The position numbers and the translations under genes were made by a program. From an uncultured Caulobacterales bacterium (GTDB lineage Bacteria; Pseudomonadota; Alphaproteobacteria; Caulobacterales; Maricaulaceae), in contig CALLME010000044.1 of the NCBI GenBank assembly GCA_938007945.1, positions 1 to 6,845 on the forward strand: a stretch of 6,845 nucleotides of DNA, read 5' to 3'. Shown piece by piece: positions 1 through 6,023 of this stretch. Below the pieces are notes generated by a model that was not told the origin of the DNA, did not search any database, and was given only the letters and a program-made list of their open reading frames with translations. The stretch's first letter is position 1, and each line of letters starts with the position of its first letter.

Positions 1-120
1 AATGATGACGAGCTTGTCGAAGTAACACCAGAAAACATCCGCATCCGCAAACGATACCTTCTTGAGCATGAGCGTAAGAAAGAGTCGCGCCGTATGGAGG
101 CGCTCGAAGCCGCTGATTAA
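1..120 (+). CDS. typA: TypA/BipA ribosome-associated GTPase, C-terminal end (partial)
   Basis: Only the last 39 codons are present, open from base 1 to a TAA at 118-120. The peptide begins NDDELVEVTPENIRIRKRYL, which matches the very conserved C-terminal end of TypA/BipA (family pattern DDE-[IL]-VEVTP-x-x-IR-[IL]-RKR). It is followed by a charged Arg/Lys/Glu tail, as is usual in this family. TypA is a translational GTPase related to EF-G and LepA that binds the ribosome and supports ribosome assembly and growth under cold and other stress. The GTPase domain lies outside the window, so only the C-terminal domain is seen. The tail ends EALEAAD and differs from the E. coli tail, which is normal because this part is variable. 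I see no intrinsic terminator just after the stop. Identification rests on the conserved motif alone, but that motif is distinctive. Confidence 0.9.
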   Translation, partial: NDDELVEVTPENIRIRKRYLLEHERKKESRRMEALEAAD

Positions 121-233
121 GCTTTAAGCAATCGCCTCGACATCTGGTCCTTTGCGCTGTTCGCTATCAATGGACGGAATGCCGTTACAACGAAGTATTA
201 GCTGTAAGTTACCGACCGCGTGCTACAGCGCGT

Positions 234-422
234 TTATCGCAATAGCTGCGCACAATCTCTGGCGGAGAATAAGGTTAGGTGAAGTGCGCGATTATGAATG
301 GCCGCACAGTGCAGGCGCTCGACTTGCTCTTCATCACATATCCGGTCATCAACAAGCACGGTGATAATCAGAATGTCGAGGGCATATCTGTGTAGATCTG
401 AAACATTTGAAATTTGAGCCGT
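234..422 (-). pseudogene. Decayed TerB-like paralogue (remnant), just downstream of the intact TerB-like gene
   Basis: The minus strand from 422 down to a TAA at 236-234 is open for 62 codons but has no usable start; a TAG sits at 425-423. The peptide includes ITVLVDDRICDEE, which lines up without gaps with ITVIIDTKVRDAE in the neighbouring intact gene. Over about 30 residues I count roughly 10 identities plus many Ile/Leu/Val exchanges. The next part (LFSARDCAQLLR) resembles the intact protein's AMSKSDLQKWF in position and pattern. An ATG at 402-400 (MFQIYTDM) lies in another frame, so one frameshift may separate start and body. After the TAA, a second frame running to a TAA at 126-124 contains IPSIDSEQRKGPDVEAIA, which might be the old C-terminal end, but that match is weak. 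The stretch 121-427 has no other gene: the plus-strand frame 152-364 is antisense to this remnant. What is seen is the similarity; duplication followed by decay is inferred. Confidence 0.45.
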
Positions 423-427
423 CTATC

Positions 428-823
428 TTAGTCTCGATTTATCTTGAGCGGCGGACGTTCATACCCCCAAAGCACCGCCGCCGACTTGATCAAATCAGAC
501 TCTTCTGGACGAAATTCCTGATCACAAATAGAAATTTGTACCATGGCGTCATAGATATTTTCCATATACAAATCATCTTTGAACCTAGACAAAGCCCGCA
601 GGACTAGCGTGTTACGGCGCGGCCCGTTCAACTTCTCAAAAATTTCATCACGGTGGGCTGCGAACCATTTTTGTAAATCAGATTTGCTCATCGCCTCAAG
701 GTCAACCAACTCTATCAAGCCTTGCGCCTGCCGACAAAACTCTGCAATTTCGGCGTCGCGAACTTTGGTATCAATAATGACCGTAATTGCCAGTGGTGTT
801 AAAATGTCGTCATGGGTGTGCAT
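428..823 (-). CDS. Small TerB-like (tellurite-resistance TerB superfamily) helical protein
   Basis: This is a 131-residue soluble protein with no signal peptide or membrane segment. It looks all-helical and shows two Asp-containing helix ends typical of TerB-like domains: VIIDTKVRDAE (residues 15-25) and ISICDQEFRPEES (97-109). The second fits the TerB pattern of a hydrophobic helix, then D-x-E-x-x-x-x-E, then another helix (LIKSAAVLWGY). Residues 43-66 form a charged helix (MSKSDLQKWFAAHRDEIFEKL region). TerB-fold proteins bind metal through acidic residues and occur in many stress and envelope contexts; the job of this stand-alone form is not known to me. The start is well supported: on the minus strand AGGAGG lies about 10 nt before the ATG at 823. 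It is divergent from the lipoprotein at 943. A decayed relative lies directly downstream. The family call is by motif and helix pattern only; a real tellurite role should not be assumed. Confidence 0.7.
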   Translation of the reverse strand: MHTHDDILTPLAITVIIDTKVRDAEIAEFCRQAQGLIELVDLEAMSKSDLQKWFAAHRDEIFEKLNGPRRNTLVLRALSRFKDDLYMENIYDAMVQISICDQEFRPEESDLIKSAAVLWGYERPPLKINRD

Positions 824-886
824 TCTGTGAGCCCTCCTACACCCAATCTATCACAAAGCTCACTGTTATAAAGCTGTAATTGCTAT

Positions 887-915
887 TTGCGAGGTGAGCC
901 TACGCGGACTAACCT
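887..915 (+). promoter_or_regulatory. Possible sigma70-type promoter for the lipoprotein gene
   Basis: Within the 119-nt divergent spacer, TTGCGA (887-892) and TAACCT (910-915) are separated by 17 nt, and the lipoprotein start follows 27 nt later. Both boxes match only in part, so this is a candidate. I could not pick a convincing promoter for the divergent TerB-like gene in the same spacer. Confidence 0.3.
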
Positions 916-942
916 TAGATCTTAAATACGTGAAGGTAAGTC

Positions 943-1446
943 ATGAAGCACAGATTGTTTTCGGTAATACTCGCTCTTAGCCTCACAGCCTGTGCGAGCG
1001 GTCCCACAGCTTTCGGCCCCGCCCAAAACTATGACGATATTGGATTTAGGCAAACGCAAATCCAAAATGACCGTTTCAGGGTGAGCTATACAGCCGCTAA
1101 CGACATAGAAGCGCAAGACTTCGCCCTTTTGCGCGCGGCCCAAATCACGCTCGACAAAGGTTATAGCCACTTTGAAGTTATTACAGGTCATATGTCGGGT
1201 AATCTGCCCCGCAGTGGGATCGGTTCATCCGTTGGCGTTGGATTTGGCAATGGCGGCTATCGCCACGGCGGCACATCGGTCGGCGTAAATGTTGGCGTGA
1301 ACGACATCGTGCGCACGCTAGAAGGCAACCGCGTCACCAATTCTATCGAGATCAAATTACTCCCGACCAAAGGCACGAACGTGAATGTCTACGAAGCCCA
1401 AAGCCTTGTCGATAGCATCCGCCCGCAGGTGTTTTCAGGGCCGTAA
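943..1446 (+). CDS. Small Gly-rich lipoprotein, CC0125/CC1285-like family
   Basis: This is a 167-residue predicted lipoprotein. A short basic start (MKHR) is followed by a hydrophobic stretch and the lipobox LTAC at 14-17, so Cys17 would be lipidated after signal peptidase II cleavage. The next residue, Ala18, does not suggest inner-membrane retention by the E. coli Asp+2 rule. The core DRFRVSY...ALLRAAQITLDKGYSHFEV (about 43-79) is the recognisable family part: a beta strand, then a helix with the LLRAA-x-x-TL pattern, then a strand. It is followed by a Gly-rich segment (92-120, GIGSSVGVGFGNGG onward) and a C-terminal strand region (NSIEIKLL, 134-140). The function of this family is unknown to me. 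GAAGG at 932-936, 6 nt before the ATG, supports the start. The antiporter gene follows on the same strand after 83 nt, with no terminator visible between, so co-transcription is possible. The family name is from memory and should be read as resemblance. Confidence 0.75.
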   Translation: MKHRLFSVILALSLTACASGPTAFGPAQNYDDIGFRQTQIQNDRFRVSYTAANDIEAQDFALLRAAQITLDKGYSHFEVITGHMSGNLPRSGIGSSVGVGFGNGGYRHGGTSVGVNVGVNDIVRTLEGNRVTNSIEIKLLPTKGTNVNVYEAQSLVDSIRPQVFSGP

Positions 1447-1529
1447 TTTAGGCTTTTCCTACCACCAACTTTCCGCTTTCCCTTCGCGCGCGACTCCCGT
1501 TAGTCTCGCCGTAAAGGTAAGGGCCTCGT

Positions 1530-2867
1530 ATGTTGACATTATTTGAAATTGGCGCGGCGCTGCTTGTCCTCTCGGGCGCGTTTTCTTGGATTAATCACGC
1601 CTATCTCAAACTGCCGCATACCATTGGTTTGCTGTTAATGGCGCTTCTGGCCTCATTTGCATTGATGGCGTTGCAAGCCATTTTTCCTTCGCTCGGTCTG
1701 ACGGAGACGGTCTCATCTGCCATTGGGCAAATTGATTTTAATGTGACTGTTATGAACGGCATGCTGGCCTTCCTGCTGTTTGCGGGGGCGTTGCATGTCG
1801 ATATGAAATTCCTGAAATCGGAGAAGTGGGCGATTGCGTCTATGGCCACGATTGGCGTTTTGATGTCGACTTTTATCGTCGGCACGGGATTTTATTGGCT
1901 CGTCAATGCGTTTGGCGTTGATCTGCCCTATACATGGGCGATTGTGTTTGGCGCGCTGATTAGTCCAACCGACCCTGTGGCGGTGCTCTCCATTCTAAAA
2001 ACAGTGAATTTGCCAGATAGCCTCAATGCGAAAATTGCGGGTGAGAGCTTATTTAATGACGGTGTCGGCGTGGTGGTTTTCGCCATTGCAGTGGCGGTCG
2101 CAGTCGGAGCCACAGGCACTGGACACGGGGTGGAACATGCGGCGGCTGACGCGATTGAAACTGTGCAAGCCACAGCCGGCGGCGGACATGGGGGAGGCGG
2201 AGTTGACGCAGCCTCAATCGCCAAGCTCTTTTTTGTAGAAGCGGGCGGTGGCGCGATACTTGGCGGGTTCACAGGATGGCTGGCCTATAAAATGATGGCC
2301 AAGATTGATGAGCACGCGATAGAGATTTTGATTACGCTCGGCATTGTTGCGGGTACATATGCCATTGCCCAACGCCTGCATTTATCAGGGCCCATTGCAG
2401 TCGTGATAGCGGGTCTGTTGATTGGCAATAAAGGCGCAGAATTTGCCATGTCCGATAAGACGCGGACCTATCTCTTCGGCTTTTGGGAAATGATTGATGA
2501 AATCCTGAACTCAGTTCTGTTCTTGCTGATCGGGCTGGAGATACTTGTGCTCGGTATATCTCCGAAATTTGGTTTGATTATGCTGCTTTGTATTCCGCTT
2601 GTTTTGCTCGCGCGTCTCGTCGCCGTATCAGTGCCGATGCGGTTTTTGGGCTTGTTTAAGACCTTCACGAAAGGGGCTATCCCTGTACTGACGTGGGGAG
2701 GTGTGCGCGGCGGGATATCTGTTGCGCTGGCGCTGTCACTACCGCCAGTTGAGTATAAGCCTGTCATCCTCGCGGCGACTTATGGCGTGGTCGTGTTCTC
2801 GATTATCGTGCAAGGCCTCACGGTGAAAAGCGTCGTGAAATCGCGGGTGAACCCCGATTTGCTGTGA
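1530..2867 (+). CDS. CPA1/NhaP-type cation:proton antiporter
   Basis: This 445-residue, very hydrophobic protein has about 12-13 membrane segments, the usual length for a bacterial NhaP-type exchanger without a large C-terminal domain. It would exchange cytoplasmic Na+ (or K+/Li+) for protons across the inner membrane. Key motifs are intact: SPTDPVAVL (145-153, with Thr147-Asp148), GESLFNDG (171-178, with the Asn176-Asp177 ion-binding pair that marks CPA1), a conserved Glu172 four residues before that pair, [19 protein letters not shown] (319-337), and [17 protein letters not shown] (389-405). Arg393 is the likely partner of Glu172, as in PaNhaP. An unusual Gly/His/acid-rich loop (about 195-226) follows the Asn-Asp helix. 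The start has AAGGG at 1519-1523, 6 nt before the ATG. There is no TrkA, CorC or CBS domain. It ends 22 nt from the convergent small membrane gene. The ion preference cannot be read from sequence alone. Confidence 0.92.
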   Translation: MLTLFEIGAALLVLSGAFSWINHAYLKLPHTIGLLLMALLASFALMALQAIFPSLGLTETVSSAIGQIDFNVTVMNGMLAFLLFAGALHVDMKFLKSEKWAIASMATIGVLMSTFIVGTGFYWLVNAFGVDLPYTWAIVFGALISPTDPVAVLSILKTVNLPDSLNAKIAGESLFNDGVGVVVFAIAVAVAVGATGTGHGVEHAAADAIETVQATAGGGHGGGGVDAASIAKLFFVEAGGGAILGGFTGWLAYKMMAKIDEHAIEILITLGIVAGTYAIAQRLHLSGPIAVVIAGLLIGNKGAEFAMSDKTRTYLFGFWEMIDEILNSVLFLLIGLEILVLGISPKFGLIMLLCIPLVLLARLVAVSVPMRFLGLFKTFTKGAIPVLTWGGVRGGISVALALSLPPVEYKPVILAATYGVVVFSIIVQGLTVKSVVKSRVNPDLL

Positions 2868-2889
2868 TGCGGCAGCTGATACGAAGCTA

Positions 2890-3132
2890 TTAGAAAAGCG
2901 AAAGATTATCAAATATCGCTGAGTAAATCTTGACCGCAGATTTGTAACCAAAAACGAAACCTATAATTCCTAACATCCAAACCCAAATCGGTTCGTTGAA
3001 TGATAATACGTAATTTCCACCAAATAACCGCGACTCAATATCTGCACTTACCGCATAGAAAATAATTCCGATAAGTAAACCAGAGATAATTTTAAACAAT
3101 TGCCTCAAAATTTTTGATACGAAATCCGGCAC
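2890..3132 (-). CDS. Small two-helix membrane protein downstream of pyk, unknown function
   Basis: This 80-residue frame has two likely membrane helices: about residues 12-30 (LFKIISGLLIGIIFYAVSA) and 48-66 (PIWVWMLGIIGFVFGYKSA), joined by a polar loop with acidic and aromatic residues (DIESRLFGGNYVLSFNE). I do not recognise a family. The first possible start is GTG at 3132-3130, 11 nt after the pyk stop on the same strand. No clear Shine-Dalgarno sequence precedes it, so translation may be coupled to pyk. A TTG further in (residue 9) is an alternative. The DNA here is much richer in A+T than the flanking genes, with many ATT/AAA/ATA codons, which hints at foreign or fast-evolving sequence. 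Convergent with the antiporter gene, with only 22 nt between and no visible terminator. Open frame length and amphipathic layout support a real protein, but no homology can be claimed. Confidence 0.55.
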   Translation of the reverse strand: MPDFVSKILRQLFKIISGLLIGIIFYAVSADIESRLFGGNYVLSFNEPIWVWMLGIIGFVFGYKSAVKIYSAIFDNLSLF

Positions 3133-3143
3133 TTGCGTTAATT

Positions 3144-4556
3144 CTAATCAATCGTATTGACTTTCAGCGTATTTGTCGTGCCCGCAATACCAAACGGGAT
3201 GCCTGCCGAGATAAGGATTTTGTCGCCGCTCACGGCGTTGACTTCTTCTTTGGCGATGTCGCGTGCAATTTCTATCATATCGTCAAAGTTTGATGGGTCA
3301 TGCGTCACAATTGGCAGCACACCCCAGCTGAGCGCCAGTTGGCTCGCAGTTTTACGGCGCGGGGTCAGGCCGACAATGCGGCAAGGTGGACGTTCGCGAG
3401 AAATGCGCTGCACAGTCGAGCCCGTCAGCGTATAGCCGAGTACAGCTTTGCATTTCATCATATCTGCAATACTGCGCACGGAAATAGAAATGGCGTCCTC
3501 GCCTGTCGCGTCATGGGTGAGAGGGCGAGAGCGAAAGTAATTCCAAAACTCTGGGTCACTTTCCGCCGCGCCGATAATGCGGTCCATGATGGCCACAGCC
3601 GTGGCGGGGTGGCGGCCCACTGCCGTCTCAGCCGAGAGCATGACCGCGTCTGCGCCTTGATAAATCGCGGTCGCCACGTCAGAGGCTTCGGCGCGAGTGG
3701 GGGTGGGGGCGTCTATCATCGACTCAAGCATATGTGTCGCGACTATGACAGGCTTTCCGAGACTTCTCGCGGCGCGGATGATTTTTCGCTGCACAACGGG
3801 GACTTCTTCGAGCGGAAGTTCAACACCGAGGTCTCCGCGCGCAACCATAACCGCGTCTGTGTGATTGAGAATCTCGTGTAAATCTTCAACGGCGGAGGGC
3901 TTTTCGACCTTCACGATAATTTTAGCTTTGTCACCAATGATTTCGCGCGCATCAATGACGTCTTGCGCAGTCTGCACGAATGAGAGCGCAATCCAATCAA
4001 CATCTTCAGAGAGGGCAAAGACCATATCTTTGCGGTCCTTTTTCGTCATGGCTGACATGGGCAGGGTCGCGCCAATCACGTTGACGCCCTTTTTATTTTT
4101 CAGCGTGCCCGGCACGTCGACTCGCGCTGTCATCTTTTCCCCAAGGTTGGAGAGAATTGTCACCATCAACTTGCCATCATCAAATTTTAGTTGGTGACCT
4201 GCATCCATCACCGCAAACATTTCAGGATGATTCATTGGGATGTGGCCTGCTTTACCACCGTCTTTGCCAAGATAAAGCTCGACCTCTTCGCCGTATTTCA
4301 GCTCTATTTGACCCGTCTCAAATTCGCCCACACGGAGTTTCGGGCCTTGCATATCCGCCACAATGGCGATGGAATGACCCGTATCTTTTTCGACCTGACG
4401 AATGGCGGCAACAGAGCGGGCATGATCTTCGTGACTGCCATGGGAAAAATTCAGGCGAAAGGCATCGACACCAACATCATGTAGGAGGCGTAGGTTCTCT
4501 GGCGCAGCGCTAGCAGGGCCGACGGTCGCTAGGATTTTGGCAAAACGTTTGCGCAT
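3144..4556 (-). CDS. pyk: Pyruvate kinase (PykA-type)
   Basis: This 470-residue enzyme converts phosphoenolpyruvate and ADP to pyruvate and ATP, the last step of glycolysis, in the cytoplasm, normally as a homotetramer. The barrel domain starts with KILATVGPAS (7-16) and RLNFSHG (34-40). The B domain runs from about 74 to 167. The active-site signature IIVKVEKPSAVE (213-224) gives Lys216 and the metal ligand Glu218. VARGDLGVELP (238-248) gives metal ligand Asp242, and ATHMLESM (273-280) carries the catalytic Thr274. PTRAEASDVATAIYQGADAV and MLSAETAVG follow. The C domain starts near 345. No extra PEP-utiliser domain is attached at the C-terminus. Lys73 in MQGPKLRVG stands where K+-dependent enzymes have Glu. 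AGAGGT at 4561-4566, 4 nt before the ATG, fixes the start. A small membrane gene follows 11 nt after the TAG stop. The upstream region has a 10-bp direct repeat. Confidence 0.97.
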   Translation of the reverse strand: MRKRFAKILATVGPASAAPENLRLLHDVGVDAFRLNFSHGSHEDHARSVAAIRQVEKDTGHSIAIVADMQGPKLRVGEFETGQIELKYGEEVELYLGKDGGKAGHIPMNHPEMFAVMDAGHQLKFDDGKLMVTILSNLGEKMTARVDVPGTLKNKKGVNVIGATLPMSAMTKKDRKDMVFALSEDVDWIALSFVQTAQDVIDAREIIGDKAKIIVKVEKPSAVEDLHEILNHTDAVMVARGDLGVELPLEEVPVVQRKIIRAARSLGKPVIVATHMLESMIDAPTPTRAEASDVATAIYQGADAVMLSAETAVGRHPATAVAIMDRIIGAAESDPEFWNYFRSRPLTHDATGEDAISISVRSIADMMKCKAVLGYTLTGSTVQRISRERPPCRIVGLTPRRKTASQLALSWGVLPIVTHDPSNFDDMIEIARDIAKEEVNAVSGDKILISAGIPFGIAGTTNTLKVNTID

Positions 4557-4904
4557 GATAACCTCTGGAAATTAAAATAGTTTAAGTACGAAATAAATTC
4601 TTCGCGTGTGTAACAATTTCAGTCTACACGCAGATTCTGTTGATTGCACCTAATTTTTATGACTATAGCGATGCCAAATAAGTGAGCGCGCTAAGTGAGC
4701 GAAACACGTCATCTGTCTTTATAGAATTTGAACAAAATTGTCGTTGGCGCACATATCAATCATAGCCTTGGCTGCGCGTGGCGAGGCGCTAACGATGAGC
4801 GCATAATAGCCGCCAAATCTGGCTTGTTGATATTGTGGATAGCGGCAATGGTCTACGCAATTGGGCTCATATTGCTACTCATTTGACGTATCGTGTTTTA
4901 GCGC
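4557..4904. other. 348-nt intergenic region between pyk and the LysM lipoprotein gene
   Basis: There is no intact gene here. It must hold the pyk promoter (minus strand), but I could not choose -35/-10 boxes with confidence; TTGGCA near 4674-4669 is the best -35 candidate but lacks a good -10. Contents seen: an inverted repeat with 6-bp arms, GCGTGT (4604-4609) and ACACGC (4626-4631), in the pyk leader; the direct repeat at 4679-4701; and an open minus-strand frame of 51 codons (4874-4719) with no start codon, in phase with the upstream LysM gene behind its TAA and a second stop (TAG, 4877-4875). No T-tracted terminator for the LysM gene is apparent. A weak stem GCGCT/AGCGC lies near 4787-4803. 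Confidence 0.6.
4679..4701. repeat. Perfect 10-bp direct repeat upstream of pyk
   Basis: TAAGTGAGCG occurs at 4679-4688 and again at 4692-4701, separated by CGC. The period is 13 bp. The inner part also creates the 8-bp palindrome AGCGCGCT (4685-4692). It lies about 120-145 bp upstream of the pyk start codon, so a regulator-binding site is possible; chance cannot be excluded for so short a repeat. Confidence 0.6.
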
Positions 4905-5792
4905 TTAGCACTTTGACGCGGGCAGGCGTATGGTGTCGCCCAAGCGGATGTTAAAATCAGCACCCAAGCTATTCATAGCCTTAATCTCATCAATTGAACT
5001 GCAAAGTTTGCGTGCAAAGCTATAAACCGTATCGCCTGCAACCACTTCATGTTGTGTGCCAAGCGTGAAGCTCTGCTCTGCGCGTGGCATCATCACGGGC
5101 GAGCGCGCGCTGTAGACTTCCGCATGGCGCGCAGACGGTGCGGGCAGGGCGGATTCAAATGGCTCTGTCACTGGCACGGATTGGCCTAATGGCGCAGGCG
5201 ATGATGTTGTTCGCGATGAAGGGTATGGTGCGGATTGCGCAACCTCCCATTCAGGCGTCTCAACGGGCTCATAGCTCCAACCGCTTTCCGCGTTTTTCAT
5301 CGCCTCATAACCTGGCGTACCGTAGCTATCGGGCATGGCTTGTTCAGTCGGCGAGATAATCGCTGTTTGCGTACGATCTGTGGCATAAAGCGTTTGCGGC
5401 TGCGCGACATAAGGCGCGGCGATTTGCGCGGTTGTTTGAGTGATCGCGATAGAGGTTGGCTCACACCCTGGCGTATGTTGCGCATTTTGCTCAATACATG
5501 CCGCGTTTACACGTGAATAGCTTGGCCCAGCTTGAGCCGTCGTGGCGTAGCTCGCTTGCGAATGATAGCTCGTCGCGACGGGCTGCTGCTGGAACACGAC
5601 AGTCTGTGTCTGAGCGGTTGCCGCGTTGGAGGCATAGGACGTGCCCTGCGTCGCCCCCTGCGTCGATGTCGCGTAAGGCGAGTCGCCCTTATATTTCGTG
5701 CTATATTGATATTGCGGATTTTCCTGTGCCGTGGCGCATGCCGTCAGAATTATCGCAGCAGTCGACAGGGCGAAGGTTTTACGAGCAGACAT
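4905..5792 (-). CDS. LysM-domain lipoprotein with long low-complexity linker
   Basis: This is a 295-residue predicted lipoprotein. The start chosen is the ATG at 5792, because GGAGA lies about 6 nt before it and the signal peptide begins properly there (MSARKTFALSTAAIILTAC). The frame could extend 23 residues upstream to 5861, but that would bury the signal peptide. The lipobox LTAC at 16-19 makes Cys19 the lipidated residue. Residues 24-240 are a Gln/Ala/Thr/Ser/Pro/Tyr-rich linker, probably disordered, interrupted by a segment with two cysteines (Cys99 and Cys110, CIEQNAQHTPGC). The C-terminal LysM domain (about 248-295) starts HEVVAGDTVYSFARKLC and ends with IRLGDTIRLP. LysM binds the N-acetylglucosamine backbone of peptidoglycan, so the protein likely links the outer membrane to the wall in the periplasm. 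No enzymatic domain is visible, unlike NlpD-type peptidase relatives. Cys264 and the last residue Cys295 may form a disulfide. Divergent from the hydrolase gene. Confidence 0.85.
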   Translation of the reverse strand: MSARKTFALSTAAIILTACATAQENPQYQYSTKYKGDSPYATSTQGATQGTSYASNAATAQTQTVVFQQQPVATSYHSQASYATTAQAGPSYSRVNAACIEQNAQHTPGCEPTSIAITQTTAQIAAPYVAQPQTLYATDRTQTAIISPTEQAMPDSYGTPGYEAMKNAESGWSYEPVETPEWEVAQSAPYPSSRTTSSPAPLGQSVPVTEPFESALPAPSARHAEVYSARSPVMMPRAEQSFTLGTQHEVVAGDTVYSFARKLCSSIDEIKAMNSLGADFNIRLGDTIRLPASKC

Positions 5793-5902
5793 AAGGCTCT
5801 CCATTAAGTGTCGCAGACAGAAATGCCTGAGGTGGACTTTCGCGCAATGATGCAAAAACATGGCTAATAAAGCCTTAATGTGGCTGTTATTTTGTTGAAA
5901 TA

Positions 5903-5917
5903 GCTCGTTTTTCGAGC
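5903..5917. promoter_or_regulatory. Small perfect inverted repeat in the divergent LysM/hydrolase spacer
   Basis: GCTCG (5903-5907) and CGAGC (5913-5917) flank a TTTTT loop. As RNA from the plus strand the stem is short and has no following T-tract, so it is not a good terminator. It may be a small operator or have no function. It lies about 110 nt upstream of the LysM gene start. Confidence 0.25.
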
Positions 5918-5946
5918 CGTTAAGTCACTCTGGCACTGCCCGTGCA

Positions 5947-5975
5947 TTGACCCTTATTCAGGGCGTTCCTATATG
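5947..5975 (+). promoter_or_regulatory. Sigma70-type promoter for the dienelactone-hydrolase-family gene
   Basis: TTGACC (5947-5952) and TATATG (5970-5975) are separated by an ideal 17 nt. The first box matches the consensus at five of six bases and the second at four. Transcription would begin near 5982 and give a leader of about 40 nt. The spacer contains a short dyad (CCCT-TATTC-AGGG) that could be an operator. This is the clearest promoter in the window. Confidence 0.6.
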
Positions 5976-5987
5976 AACCCCAACACG

Positions 5988-6005
5988 AATTCATCATGAT
6001 AAATT
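5988..6005. promoter_or_regulatory. 18-bp near-palindrome (operator candidate) in the hydrolase leader
   Basis: The sequence AATTCATCATGATAAATT pairs with itself at eight of nine positions, centred between 5996 and 5997. It lies just after the predicted transcription start and before the Shine-Dalgarno sequence at 6011-6016, a classic place for a repressor site. Function is inferred from symmetry and position only. Confidence 0.4.
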
Positions 6006-6023
6006 GACCAAGAGGGAAATCTT

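Noticed and set aside
152..364. 70-codon plus-strand open frame after typA
   Set aside because: No convincing ribosome-binding site and no family pattern. The opposite strand carries a TerB-like remnant that explains the open frame.
1533..1538. Perfect TTGACA -35 box
   Set aside because: It lies inside the first codons of the antiporter gene and there is no -10-like sequence 16-18 nt further on.
1928..2272. Minus-strand frame of 114 codons, Pro/Thr/Ala-rich, opposite the antiporter
   Set aside because: It mirrors the Gly/Ala-rich coding sequence of the antiporter, which has intact family motifs.
2868..2889. Possible bidirectional terminator between the antiporter and the small membrane gene
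   Set aside because: Only 22 nt, with no stem followed by a T-tract on either strand.
3157..4513. Several long plus-strand open frames opposite pyk (up to 193 codons)
   Set aside because: They are antisense shadows of a clearly real pyruvate kinase gene and show no family motifs.
4787..4803. GCGCT/AGCGC stem as a terminator for the LysM gene
   Set aside because: Only 5 bp, with no T-tract, and about 100 nt away from the stop codon.
5084..5807. Overlapping plus-strand frames opposite the LysM gene
   Set aside because: Arg/Ser-rich translations typical of antisense frames; the minus strand has a lipobox and a LysM domain.
5793..5861. Upstream start adding 23 residues to the LysM lipoprotein
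   Set aside because: The extension (MFLHHCAKVH...) would place the lipoprotein signal peptide inside the protein; the start at 5792 has a good Shine-Dalgarno sequence.
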